64,000 nt of DNA from Echinarachnius parma (Eukaryota; Echinodermata; Echinoidea; Clypeasteroida; Echinarachniidae), in contig JBAMJV010003231.1 of the NCBI GenBank assembly GCA_037951105.1, positions 1-64,000 of the forward strand. Reading direction: 5' to 3'. The translations under genes and the position numbers were made by a program. The notes below the pieces were generated by a model. That model was not told the DNA's origin. It saw only the letters and a list, made by a program, of their open reading frames with translations, and did not search any database. Numbering within the stretch: the first letter of the stretch is position 1; the number at the start of each line of letters is the position of its first letter. This document shows, piece after piece, positions 36,901 through 47,421 of this stretch.

Positions 36901-39900
36901 GAAATTCGGGCTTAACATTGACTGTAACTGGGAAAGCGTGTTATGATTTGACACACTAATGAATATGCACCCCAACACAAATACAAATATTATATTTATA
37001 TTTAGCGTCATACACAGTTCCAACATCACCATAATTATGCCACATTATGTATGATCTAACAACTTAGCCTATTGCCAATAATGAGTCCCGCGGGGCGAAG
37101 CTACCGAGGGCTTGGGCAGAGCCAAATAGGGAGGGTTTGGGAGGGGGTATCCCCTTCCCACGGAGAAGATTTTGCATTGATATAATATACATGAAATGGT
37201 GCAAATTGGTGCACGTCACACAAGCAGCCAGAGCAATGCCAGCCTACACTGGAACTACGTGGCCCGGTATACAGAAAAAAAATACTCACCCCAGACCATA
37301 CGCAAGTTACACAACAAACTGAGATAATCTGTTCGCGCGCGAAGCGCGCAGCGAAAATTGAAAAAGGATGAAATTACTTTGTTAACGTTAGAATTAACAA
37401 GTCTTAGCTCATACACCATTGTTTTCTTTCCCACTTGTATACAGATACACAGACAAAAAAAAAAAACCTTCCCTAAAACCTGGAGGGGATGATTGTACAT
37501 GTCATCCCCCCACCTTGTAAGGTGGGGGGATGCATCCCCCTCATCCCCCCCGTTGTTTACGCCCCTGGTATTACTCATATATCCTTTTAACTTCCTTTTA
37601 AATTTACCTAGAGTTGGACACTGTTTCAATTCATCAGGCAAATCATTCCACAATATCGCACCTTGATAACTAATAATCGATCTAGAAAATGTATATTTAC
37701 AGAACGGAGTTTATATTTTATGTGAATTCCTTGTTTTATACACATTGACATCCCTATTACATTTTTGTTTAAATCAATTAAAAAGAGGAGGTAATAACTT
37801 TAAAATAGGAATTGAACTGCTCTTAAATCGATTGATTTTATTTCTGGACATTTCGTAAATCAAAATTGACATTTCTTTGTTTATACAGTTCCGCCAGGTG
37901 ACATTTTCATACAAGATGATTCCGGAAATGTGTATACTGACAAAGAAAGTGCAACAATGATCATTGGTTCTACACACAGATTTGTCTGCACTGCTAATCG
38001 TGCTGTCCAGTTACCGTTTTATCTGTCGTGGAAGAGAACTGGTGATGACAGTAATATCTACTTTTCGAATGCGGATATTCAAAACGCATCTCTGGGCAGC
38101 ATTTTCCTCGATGTCAATATTTCTAGACAACTGTCAAGTTTGACATGTGCACTGGCTGTCCATGGGAAAGTCACCAACGATTACTTTTGCTTAAACAGGA
38201 CCATTTACATTGATGCACATGGTAAGATATCAAACAAATAATACTGGTTAGTGATGTTTATTAAAGGGGCCCTGCAACCCAAATGCATGTTGACTTCTGT
38301 TCATCTGCATTAGTGTACACATTCAATATTTGTAAACGGTTTGACCCAAATATGTTTTGTATATTTTTAAACATTTATTTGTCTTCATGTTGCTAAGCCC
38401 CACCTCCTAAAAAACCCTCCAGAGCAAATTTTATTGTTGACCTGCAGTGACATCATTTGTCAATCACTGGTCAGCTACCATGAGATTAACAAAATATGAA
38501 AGTACAAAAAGAACATCCACACATCATGCCCTGCATACTTCCATGCAATAGCTTAGACAGTGCTTTTCTTCTGACATAGCAACAGCTATTGTAATTGAAG
38601 TTGTGTGAGTTGGTATTCTATTCAACCGTGTGATGCTATTGTGATTAGCCTAATATTTTTGTACTTTCATCTTTTGTTAATCTCATGGTAGCTGACCAGT
38701 GATTGACAAATGATGTCACTGCAGGTCAACAATAGAATTTGCTCTGGAGCATTTTTTAGGAGCTGGGGCTTAGCAACATGAAGACAAATAAATGATAAAA
38801 TGTTTAAAAATATACAAAACATATTTGGGTCAAATCGTTTACAAATATTGAATGTGTACACTAATACAGATGAACAGAGGTCAACATGTATTTGGGTTGC
38901 GGGGCCCCTTTAACTGTGATACTTGATAATTTGTCTGATTGTATGTTTGTTTTTTCAAAGATCATAGCATAGTAGTTTGTACTTTTCAACCAAGCTGATA
39001 ATAACCAATCATCAGGTTATCTGATGCGCAATATGCCATTAAAATGAAATTACAATTTAATTTGATCAATGGCACTGTACACAACAAGTAACTTTGTAAT
39101 ATAACCTTAGTATAGACTTTATCATTTCGTTCGTGTAATTTGTCAGTTTCATAATTTAATAGAGACAAGATTTAGTGTATTGTAGATTCTCTGACGTTTC
39201 ATGTTAACTGTCCACATTTTCACATTTCCAATGCTTCATCATAGGACCCCCAGCCATAACATCGAATTTCCAAACTGATTACTTAGAAGAAGGAATGGAA
39301 AACCTAACAATGACTTGCTCCCTGCCCAATAATGCAACAAAGCTCTCACTCCGATGGTCAAAATACAACGTCCCAAATGCAACGTTGGACCAGTCGACAT
39401 TGAAGAAGACGGGTGCTCAAATCCTTCATATCAGCCAGCTTGAAGCGAAACATGCGGGCAGATATATTTGTTCTTCAAATACGTCATCGGGTCCAGTCCA
39501 CGCTGAGTTTGGAATAATAGTTAATTGTAAGAACCTTGCCATGTACATTTATGATTGGACAACGATTGTTTGCATACAGTAGCTGTTTGCGTATTAAAAT
39601 AGTTGAATAATTCAATGTACCGTCATGTATGGCTTATACACAACCGTGAACAAATACAAATATGTACCAATACAAAAGACGGTAACAACATCCCACCATT
39701 GCCTATAATATGCGCATACTTTGTTTTCCCTGAGGATGAGCTACCTCAACATTAGTTAACAGTTACTTAGCATGAGTGGCAAACATTTTAGTTTTTCTAG
39801 TATTCTAATTAAAATTGCTCTGTGAAATAAGTACAGAAACCAATATTCAAACAAAAATGAATTATTAATTTGTTCTAATGACCTTGGTTTGTGGCAACAT

Positions 39901-42900
39901 GATCATAACAATTGAAACACATACTGTTGCATGCTTGTCAAAATAATGTTCTAAAGTTTTTTTTTTTATGTATAGATTCACCGAAAATTCGAGGCTTTGG
40001 TGTCGGAATGGAGGGATCAAATAACCAACAAAGCCTTATTGTGTTCTGCTTGAGCGAATCCCACCCTGAAGCGAACATCACGTGGACTGATATGTCAGGC
40101 AATCCAGTTGAGGGCAACGAGTTTCACGAATCAACAAATGTTACAACTTCCAGTAGTGGTTATAGAACCACTGTAATTTCTTCGCTATCTATTACGAAGG
40201 CATCAGCGATACAATTTGGGAATATTTCTTGTGTTGCAAGAAATCATGTTGGTGAATTCAGGAAATTGTTCGACTTGTTAGCAGTGGTAAATAATGGTAA
40301 ACATATGCAAGGATATTATTATCATTAACAAAGCAAAGTTATGGCGAATTAAGTACACATTAATGCGGTAAAACGTTTATTGATAACTGTATGGTAGCTT
40401 CATTAGCACGAAAACAGATCTTTGGATCGTCTTACTGATTCCAGGGAGAATTTAAACGAAAAGAAAAAGTAGAAGAGGAACATAAGAAGAAGACGAAATC
40501 AACGTCAGGAAGAGCAAAAAGAAGGGCAAAGGAGGAAGGAAAAGAAGACAAATAATAATCCTGATGAAATATATTTAAGTAGGTCAATAGTTGTGTACCT
40601 CTATGTTACATATTGCATTGATTTAGTATGTAATGTTCTGTGTGTGTGTGTAATTGTTAAAGTGAGCTATAAAGATACACGGGTACTCCTCAGCTTATAT
40701 AAGTTCATTGTTGTATTTCCTCTAAATCACATTGCATGTGCACATTGGTCATTAATGAACATATAATTTACGCTCACATGTACAGATATTACTACAATTC
40801 AGGCAGAAGTCACAGATAAAGCGATATCGTTTATACTGGAAATTTCCGCAGCCGTCATGGGGATAGGCATCGGATTTGTAATTTTCCTGGTTGCTGTCAT
40901 TCGTCTTACCTTGTACATTAAACGTAAGTTGCGTTAAATATTCTAAGCTCATTAAAAGGATCTAGTAACATTGTCCGAATCATCAAAACTCACTTGGAAT
41001 TATAGGTTCTGTAATTCCTTGTTGTATTCATATTAACAATATAATAAGTATGGGACAGGTTTCGGTTGTTCAGATATCAAACTAACCACTGGATAGTCGT
41101 AACCGTGTACAAAGTCTGTACAATAAGTAATTTAATATCTTTTTTGCATTTTGCTCATTACTCGGCCATGTAACATCCTTTTACAAGGTTTTCTTACACT
41201 ACTCAGTGGATAAATCAGATCACACCAATGCTCATCACTGTTACACATGTAAACAAAGTAACTAGATCCTTTTAAAAGGGTAGTTTAGTTTTGGTAAGGC
41301 TGAACTTTAGTAGCCAAAACCTGCACAGTAACATTATAAACTAATAGTTATAACTCCACCATGCTTGAAAGGTATACAAAATTACAAACGACCAAGTAAA
41401 ACGCCTGTTATCACTCAAAAAGAGCCATTAAAACACAAGAGGGCGCTTTTTTAAAAGGCATTGGTTTCAACCATTTTCAACCAAAATTATGCATGTGGTG
41501 TTTTGTTGATATAATGATTAAATAGCGAGATCATCAACACCCATTTAAAAAACGCTTTTAAATTTGTTTGAAAAAGTGCAAGCATTTTTTTATTTTTTTC
41601 AAAAAATCATCTAATTATTTGGGCCCCAAATAATTATAAGATCAGATATATTTATTGATATTTCAGCCGTTTCTGGGTCGATTTTGACCAAATAAAGTTT
41701 ATTCTGCCATTAAAATTGCATGTTCTCTCAAATTCGACACTCAGTTTTTCATTACCTCACAAAAAAATTGCGATGTGCAGCGCCCTCTCTACCAAAACTA
41801 AAATACCCCTTTAAGTTTAACATCCATTTATATGCGTTAAGGGGATGTAATGGGCATGTTGCATTGTGATGCGTATCAAGTTTGGGCATACTTTCCTTAT
41901 TTATATATTTTATTCAGTAAAGATATAAGATATTAAGTATTTATACCGTATGGTATTTCGTCTACTTGTCTGTCTTTTCTGATGAATAGTTTCGACAGTG
42001 TTAATTATTTCAGTGTAAATGGCCTGAATTTAGTGATCTCTTTATGAGGGGTTGCGTCTTGAAGTGTTTGACGATTCCGGGGTAAATGTACAATGTGTTA
42101 CTTGAAAGATATGATTTAGTATTTTATTCAAATCCAAACCTAAATTTCGTACACGATGTGCTTGGTTTAAAGGTTGCACATCATCTTATAGTCCTAGACG
42201 TCGACGTCGGTCCGGGAGTATTTCGTGTGATCTCGGTCAGCGGAATCTGCCAGCTATTCCTGCCAATCCAGTACCCTCCAGTGAGGTGTGCTTGCCTGGT
42301 ATGTCTAGTGGTCTGGAAACGACTGATGCATTGGGCATGTCTGCTTTGGCTGGTTGGAATGCACCCTTCCTGAACGTTCCGATTGCGCTGACATCAATTA
42401 TGTCACACATTCAGGAATCGATTCAGAATATGGACACTCAAACTATCCAGAATTGCCGACGTACATATCCCCATCATCAAGAAAGGCAACATCAGGTAAA
42501 ATATGTCTTTGTGTATGATTATGTTATACATTCAATTCTAGTAAGGCCTGTACGAAGTAAGCAAGAACATTATTGATGCTTTACATCCGATTCCTGACAT
42601 CGTGCAGTATGGTGTATAACAAATCATGAAAAGTCAGATATAAACCTCCTTTACATTGCTCATTGATGAAAGAATATGTAACTTGAAGGTAAACACGGGG
42701 ATCGTATACCATATCCTATACTGCCAGATTTACTGGACATAATAAACAATGTCATGCTTGAAGTAAATATGGAATTACGTTAGTATATTTTTGGTACAGC
42801 GGAGTTGTTTTCTAGGTTTATCATGGATAATTATTCGCTATTTTTAGTGTTGTCGTCCTTCTTATCAAAACTAATGTATCTTCTACAGGCTTCTTCAGAA

Positions 42901-43728
42901 TTGGACGTGAATTACGAGGAAATAAAAGACACTTTAGATGAAGCTATCCCCAAGTCAGAAGTAGGTAGTATCGCCGTGCTCATTGGAAAAAAATATTTAA
43001 ATTCTAATCTAATCGCTAAAATATAAAGACTATTATTACAATTATTTAACAGCTAGTCAGTAGCTGCGTAACACTAACATTATTTGTATAATTAGTGATG
43101 TTTGGGGGTGAAAACAATGCCCGTTATGAATGAGTGTTCTACCAATCTTAAAATCGAAAATTATTGCAAAGTGAAAGGAAATTTCAAACGAAATGACAAA
43201 TAAGGCGCATTGCATTAACAGTTACGATTAAACGCAAGCCAGACAACTCGTGAAATGTAGCCAATAAGATTTATGTATACGCCACATTACCTGCATGCTC
43301 GTGTTTTATTGCGATCTTAACTCTATTCCATTTGACCATGATATACATAAAGGTAACTGCACATTATTTCATCGTACATGCACATTTAACTAATCTTTTA
43401 TCACGTTTTTCTTTTGCATCTCTCGAAACAGAGAGAGAGGATTGCCGGACAACAGGAACCATCGTATGAAGTTACACCACGGGGAAGTATCTCGTCGATG
43501 GAAGATATTGATACTTCATTTGAGGATCATGATGATATGCATATACCGATGCACATACCCGACCATCGGGCTGTCTGGTCTAGATCATTTCCACACGATA
43601 AACAAACACTGAGTAAATATCACGTGGAGCATTATAATCCAATTAATGAAGGAACGTCTGAGTTTGAAGGCGAAGAATCTGAGGATGGATATTTAGTTCC
43701 ATCCGTTGTAAGCGATGTTATTATTTGA
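27912..43728 (+). CDS. Gene B: four-Ig transmembrane receptor with tyrosine-motif tail, 9 exons
   Basis: Predicted type I receptor of 719 residues. Exons: 27912-27978 (leader), 35095-35421, 37889-38221, 39245-39526, 39976-40296 (one Ig domain each), 40786-40923 (transmembrane), 42173-42495, 42889-42960, 43432-43728 (cytoplasmic). Phases are 1 up to exon 7 and then 0, without a break. Ig landmarks: FYC…GNYSC; RFVC…LTC; MTC…LRW…GRYIC; VFC…ITW…ISC. There are more than ten N-glycosylation sequons. The helix is near residues 462-483. The tail has an Arg-rich start (SPRRRRRSGS), VNYEEI (Tyr about 606), PSYEV (about 633) and DGYLVP (about 708). An adhesion or recognition role is inferred from architecture. 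An alternative leader exon lies at 31484-31541. An AATAAA at 43947-43952 is about 220 nt past the stop. Confidence 0.82.
28740..29345. mobile_element. Inverted-repeat element in gene B intron 1
   Basis: Outer arms pair: CCGAACACAAAAAGTAACTT…CTAAGCAATTGCCC (28747-28791) against GGGCAATTGCTTAGGGGTGA…TTTTGTGTTCGG (29300-29338). Arms extend inward to about 100 bp. Within the loop GCATT(TT/CC)-ACCACATGTG-C recurs. Target duplication not defined. Confidence 0.65.
29580..30275. other. G runs and unannotated intron sequence
   Basis: G homopolymers at 29594-29613 (20 nt) and 30250-30272 (23 nt). Between them I see no exon; the short frame at 29970-30176 lacks splice or domain support. Confidence 0.45.
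30698..31103. mobile_element. DNA transposon relic with 8-bp target duplication
   Basis: About 50-bp terminal inverted repeats CCCGGGGGGCCACTTAACTA… / …TAGTTGAGTGGCCCCCCGGG flanked by CTGTCGCT on both sides (30690-30697, 31104-31111). An 8-bp duplication fits hAT or P-type elements. 406 bp, no transposase; interior has ACCCTAAACGCG repeated. Confidence 0.82.
31484..31541 (+). CDS. Gene B alternative first exon (leader 1b)
   Basis: A second possible start for gene B: ATG in the context ACCATGG, 19 codons of mostly hydrophobic sequence (VPCAVFMILFG), then G|GTAAGT. It ends in phase 1, exactly as the leader exon at 27912 does, so either can splice to 35095. Using it gives a protein of 716 residues. 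It is 3.6 kb closer to the Ig exons and has the better initiation context, whereas the 27912 exon has the more typical leader (RWIFLYNLFLSA). Only RNA evidence can decide whether one or both are used. Confidence 0.5.
31855..33115. mobile_element. hAT-like non-autonomous element with GAGACCAAGACC arrays
   Basis: Ends CAGTGTTCTAG and CTAGAACACTG flanked by ATAATTCT (31847-31854) and ATTATTCT (33116-33123), a 7/8 match. Both subterminal regions consist of degenerate GAGACCAAGACC arrays (31870-31980; 32950-33110); the right array also folds on itself (CTGGTCTCGAGACTGGTCTT). 1,261 bp. The 90-codon frames inside are repeat translations (RDQDQ). Located in gene B intron between leader 1b and Ig domain 1. 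Confidence 0.75.
33736..34275. mobile_element. Family A element
   Basis: AGGGGTAGTACACCTTTGGT … ACCAAAACTGAACTACCCT-TTAA. Member of the AGGGGTAGTT subgroup. Located upstream of the Ig-1 exon of gene B. Confidence 0.75.
34280..35090. other. Gene B intron sequence, nothing identified
   Basis: AT-rich; short (TATC)n run at 35072-35082 in front of the acceptor of the Ig-1 exon. No element ends or frames. Confidence 0.4.
35095..35421 (+). CDS. Gene B exon 2: Ig domain 1
   Basis: A 327-nt phase 1-1 exon. The canonical cysteines are in HFYCSY and GNYSCLA, the latter after the usual D-x-G (EDAG). A further close pair, RCGIGC, in the middle of the domain could form an extra disulfide. Sequons: NVS, NKT, NYS. 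The acceptor is ATTTAG, the donor GTGAGT. Confidence 0.88.
35590..36060 (-). mobile_element. 3' tails of two antisense LINE fragments (probable)
   Basis: CAATTCAATTCATTAAAGGT-TTATTTT at 35600 and (AGTTCA)n-CTTATTTCACGTC at 35890 have the form of reversed LINE 3' ends (…AATAAA…TTGAATTG). No coding part remains. Confidence 0.4.
36235..36415. repeat. GGCGTAGACAGG-type repeat with interrupted G run
   Basis: Same opening and GAAATATTTCGAGACCAAGAC core as 795-900, then a G-rich stretch of about 35 nt (36380-36414) broken by two C. Confidence 0.65.
36510..37200. repeat. Tandem GAGCGAAG-type repeats, three copies
   Basis: Copies begin near 36518, 36785 and 37092. The first two share GAGGGTGTGGGAGGGG, TTGGTGCTTACCTAGATAGG and AATTCGGGCTTAA; CACTAATAAATATGCACCCC recurs between and after them. 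Tandem duplication of a dispersed repeat within gene B intron 2. Confidence 0.7.
37566..37880 (-). mobile_element. LINE C-terminal fragment, antisense
   Basis: Minus-strand translation contains AILWNDLPDELK…CPTLGKFKRKLKGYM, the typical extreme C-terminus of CR1/Jockey-type LINE reverse transcriptase ORFs (W-N-x-L-P … F-K-x-K-L-K). Upstream in the same strand the frame is broken. The fragment stops a few bases before the acceptor of gene B exon 3. Confidence 0.7.
37889..38221 (+). CDS. Gene B exon 3: Ig domain 2
   Basis: A 333-nt phase 1-1 exon encoding a diverged Ig domain (HRFVCTA … LSWKR … SLTCAL, with one more cysteine in YFCLN). A D-x-G-x-Y-x-C motif is not preserved. The acceptor (TTATACAG) lies only a few bases from an antisense LINE remnant that fills 37566-37880. 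Confidence 0.82.
38265..38909. mobile_element. TTAA-flanked 645-bp palindrome (gene B intron 3)
   Basis: Arms of about 245 bp match at high identity by eye: AGGGGCCCTGCAACCCAAAT… and …ATTTGGGTTGCGGGGCCCCT; TTAA at 38261-38264 and 38910-38913. The loop is about 150 bp. As in families A-C, the element ends in AGGG next to TTAA. Confidence 0.85.
39245..39526 (+). CDS. Gene B exon 4: Ig domain 3
   Basis: A 282-nt phase 1-1 exon, the clearest C2/I-like domain of the gene: LTMTCSL, LRWSK, KHAGRYICSS. Sequons NLT, NAT (twice) and NTS. It ends in VN just before the donor GTAAGA. Confidence 0.9.
39976..40296 (+). CDS. Gene B exon 5: Ig domain 4
   Basis: A 321-nt phase 1-1 exon with IVFCLS, ITWTD and FGNISCVARN, and a G-rich start (RGFGVGMEG). 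It is the membrane-proximal Ig domain. The acceptor follows a long T tract (TTTTTATGTATAG); the donor is GTAAAC. Confidence 0.87.
40786..40923 (+). CDS. Gene B exon 6: transmembrane exon
   Basis: A 138-nt phase 1-1 exon: a short stalk, then about 22 hydrophobic residues (VMGIGIGFVIFLVAVI) followed by RLTLYIK, the positive stop-transfer side. The next exon begins at 42173 rather than at the AG at 42191, because only the former keeps the frame open (codon CGT across the junction). Confidence 0.85.
40953..41276 (-). mobile_element. Family B element, antisense, abutting a family A element
   Basis: Reads as the reverse of the 15906-16281 copy (…TGTACAAAGT…, …ACATGTAAACAAAGTAAC-TAGATCCTTTTAA). Its right border shares the TTAA region with the next element at 41277, so the two elements meet at one target site. 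Gene B intron 6. Confidence 0.7.
41277..41810. mobile_element. Family A element (gene B intron 6)
   Basis: AGGGTAGTTTAGTTTTGGTA … TACCAAAACTAAAATACCCC-TTTAA. Very close to the copies at 33736 and 61036 (shared AGGCTGAACTTTAGTA), so these belong to one younger subgroup. Confidence 0.8.
42173..43728 (+). CDS. Gene B exons 7-9: cytoplasmic tail
   Basis: Three exons (42173-42495, 42889-42960, 43432-43728) give about 230 residues. The region starts with Cys/Ser and a run of five arginines next to the membrane, includes a stretch predicted helical (SIMSHIQESIQNM) and ends acidic (EGEESEDGYLVPSVV). VNYEEI fits the ITIM consensus (S/I/V/L-x-Y-x-x-I/V/L), and its YEEI core is the preferred Src-family SH2 ligand. 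PSYEV and DGYLVP are further tyrosine candidates. No enzymatic domain is visible. The stop is TGA at 43726-43728. Confidence 0.8.
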
Positions 43729-44449
43729 TTTATCTTGTAAAACACTATCATAAGTATAGCATCTTGTCGTAGTGAGCAGGGTACGTTGCAACTTTTGATG
43801 GTTCAACTCTAAAGGTTAGAGACATGGAAAGCCTGACGTTGATGGCGCTTATCTTAGCAACAGTTCGTTGGTAGTTTGACAACAATGAAAAGCCACGAAC
43901 CACATAGTTCATTGAATGTAATTCATTTGGTTGATTAAGATGTTCAAATAAATTAAATCTGAAGTCTTGTACAGACGATTAAATCGCATGCATATTTTGG
44001 GGATGAGCATTTGTTTTTTATATAGGATATTACGGATATTACGTATTGTATACAAGGTTTCTTAACAGTATAATAGGATTTATAGGTGATCAGCAAAACA
44101 AATCCAATTCCAAATTTTTACTCTAAATACACCTGATATACAATTTGTAGTACAATGCTAATACTAAGAAATATTAATATAATTATCATCGCAGATGTAT
44201 ATAATGTAGCTTATATTCATGCGAAATATTTGAGGAGGCAAACTCTATTTATCGTAATTTTGTAAAGGATTTGTCCTATGTTTGTTTACTATATATATTA
44301 AATAATGAATGTATGGCATGTGAATTACATATATATTCCACCGTTAATGTGGACAAGTTATCATTAACTTTAATATACACTAATTCTTATCATAATATTT
44401 GCTTGAAATAATCAACCGAAATTAATGGAAAGAAAGTCTCTCTGTAAAG

Positions 44450-46175
44450 GCGAAGAATCTGAGGATGGATACAAACAGTAGTTCCATCCGTAATAAGCAA
44501 TGTTATCATTATTTTGATTTAGCGTGTAAAACTATATCATAATTATAGCATCTTGTTGTAATGAGCAGGGTACGTTGCAACTTTTGATGGTTAGACTATA
44601 AAAGGTTAGAGACATTGAAAGTCTGACGTTGATGGCGCCTAACTTAGCAACAGTTCATTGGTAGCTTAAAGGGATAGTTGAGTTTTGGTAGAGAGGGCGC
44701 TAGACTACTTATTTTTTTGGTGAGGTAATGAAAAACTGAGTGTAAAATATGAAAGAGCATAATATTTAAATAATAAAATCATCTTTGTTTGATCTAAATC
44801 GGTTCAGAGACGGCTGAAATATCCATAAATATAACAATTTGTAATAAAGCTGGGGCCCCAGGTTTATTAAAGAATTTTGAACCAGTCGTTAAAAATTCAA
44901 AAAAATGCTTCCTCTTTTCAAAAAGTTACAAAATGGGTATTTAAATAGTTGTTGGTTATTTCTCTATATAATCACTATTTCAACAAAATATCACATGCAC
45001 AATATTTTATTCAAAATGGTTCAAACCGATGAGTGTTTAGAGAGCGCCCTCTTACGTTTTAACGGCTCTTTTTGAATGATAACATGATCTTTACGTCATT
45101 TGTAATTTTGTGTTTTTTTTTCTAGTTATAACTATTAGTTTGTAATGTAATGATGCAGGTTTTGGTTACTAAAATTCAGTTTCACCAAAACTGTACTCTC
45201 CTTACCAGAACTCAACTATCCCTTTAACAAAAATGAAAAAAATACAAACCACACAGTTCATATGGTTCATTGAATGTAATGTTTTTTTTACGATCACGCT
45301 AATCTGATCTGCTAATCTGCTAAATAACTTATTACATTAATTATTTTCACTCATTGTTTATGCCTTTGTATTATGGTACTGACAAGTTTGATTTATTAAT
45401 CGATTGATTTATTTATTAAAACAAAACACTAAAATATAAGCACATGTACAGCAAAATATTACTTGTGATATGATACTTTTATTTCCATTTTGAATCCGTT
45501 GATACTGTTAAAGAGCATACGTGTGTCGAAAGCCAAAGTACACACAAAGGCTAGTCTAATGAGGTGTTTAATCTTAAAATGGAGGCGGCACAAACAGTAA
45601 TACACACTTGTGTTCCATTGAATACAAACTGTCAATAACCTTGCAAAATAACACGTTAGCACCATGCACATTTCATATGTTTATAATATCTAATTGTCTA
45701 AACCCGTGACATTTTGATGTATCAATAACTCAAATCTGTAGTCTAAAAGCGACGGTAAAATCGGATGCATATTTTGGGGACGAACATGTACTGTTTAAAT
45801 ACGATATGTATTGTATAATAGGTTTATTTACAGTGTAATAACAATCCAATTCAAAATGTTAACTTTCGACACCCGATACGTATACAATTTGTAATATAAT
45901 TCTAATAAAAAGTAATGATTATCATAGCAAATATAAATAATGTAGCTTATATTCATGCAAATTATATGTTGGAAACGCTGTATTTTTTCTTAATTTTGTT
46001 AAGGATTTGTCCTCCTATGTTTGCTTACTGTTTATGCTTTATACATAACGTTTACATGGTTTATATGAGAAGTGTATGCAAAATATAGCACTCGTAAATG
46101 TGGACAAGTTGATCATTGACTTTGATATAAACTTGTCTCATCATACTATTTGCTTTGAAATAATCTACCGAAATA
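44450..46175 (+). pseudogene. Duplicated, broken 3' end of gene B
   Basis: 44453-44668 repeats 43668-43880 (end of the last coding exon and 3' UTR) at high identity by eye. After the shared GEESEDGY codons a short insertion brings an in-frame TAG, so the copy is dead. The duplicated DNA resumes at about 45240-45290 and 45720-46175, matching about 43880-43925 and 43965-44420. It is interrupted by a TTAA-flanked inverted-repeat element at 44670-45223 and by unrelated sequence at 45290-45710. Confidence 0.7.
44670..45223. mobile_element. Family A element inside the duplicated gene B 3' end
   Basis: TTAA (44666-44669) + AGGGATAGTTGAGTTTTGGT … ACTCAACTATCCC-TTTAA. It splits the second copy of the gene B 3' UTR and is absent from the first copy near 43881, so it came after the duplication. 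Confidence 0.8.
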
Positions 46176-46778
46176 CACTTTGTTCTAGTAAGAGTGTGCA
46201 TATGCATGAAATATTGTTCATCTATCAGGATAATTGCCCCACCACATTTACCATCAGCCTGTTGGCAACTGGGCTTGCGTCTAAGCTGAATGCATAGAAA
46301 CAAATCTTTACGAAAACGACTTTTATGATGAGAGACACCCACAAGCAATGTTTTCATCCCAATGACACGTCCCCAAGTAATCAACCCCGGATGATGTACA
46401 CCCCTAACAATATGCATCAGACACCCCGACCTCACTTTTTAATATTGGCCCAGGTATCAACACAATAATGCAGTGTATGGTCGCACAGGAGAATGAAAAC
46501 ATGAACAAAACTAATGGGATGCGTGGGTGTGGACAGCATGACCGAACGGCAGTACCATACGAAGTGCATGTTTGTACTAATTAATAATTTGAATTATGTA
46601 TCACTATTCAAATGTCCCAACTGATTGTATCCATTGTTGATAGAATATTTTTACTGACTTTGATGATGTAACGAATCATTGTTTGAAGTACAATGAGTGA
46701 GATGATCGGAAATCTATAGGCAACATTAGCCTCACTTTTATACACAATAGTTAGGCAACAACTGATGACGTGTTCACA

Positions 46779-47421
46779 ATGCCACGAGAGATGGCGACAG
46801 TCAACAGTGGTCCAGTAATCACAGCCGACGACATGATGATTTACTTCGGACTATCCGCAAGCCTATCCGCATGCAACATTTTACAGGTTTATTTCATATC
46901 TATGATTTATTTCGAAACAAACTTTATGCGATAAGTGTATTGACCTCTATACAGACATGGATCCTTGCAATCGTTATCGCATTTGCGACCATAACACTTA
47001 CTGTGTGGGCATTTCAGAGACTCATAGAGATAGAAGGTAATTTGCGCGCTGTCAGACGGTGTGTCATGTACAGTATGTACATCGGGCGTAAAGTTATCAG
47101 ATGTATATAATCTTCCATATGCAATTACTGGACGACTGCAAGCAAATATTGATTTAGTCAATGTATTTTTTTTAACAACATTAAGATTTTATATGGATAA
47201 AGATATCATGTGATATAAGCAGCAGTGTTAATATTTTGTTCAGACATTTAAAGACTTTATGCACATCCATTTAAAATATTATTATCATATCGTGTTATTT
47301 CATTGCGTATACATGTTGGATTGTATAACATCTTACACAAAGTAGGTGTATCTGATCAACGACTTTGACCTTCCTGACATAATTTTTGGTATTTATTTTA
47401 GGTTATCACATCACATATTAA
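46779..47421 (+). CDS. Possible small transmembrane protein, 3 exons (weak)
   Basis: Tentative model: 46779-46886, 46955-47036 and 47402-47421 give a 70-residue protein with one strong hydrophobic helix (WILAIVIAFATITLTVWAF). Introns are GT-AG but the first is only 68 nt and has a poor donor (GTTTAT). The last exon is seven codons with TAA. The phase pattern (0, then 1) differs from genes A and B. It could instead be an isolated transmembrane exon left from another receptor gene, or chance. No family is recognised. Confidence 0.25.

Noticed and set aside
42192-42373. Acceptor at 42191 and the 95-codon frame reading to 42373
   Set aside because: It puts gene B into a frame that stops at 42373; the acceptor at 42172 gives an open frame through three more exons.
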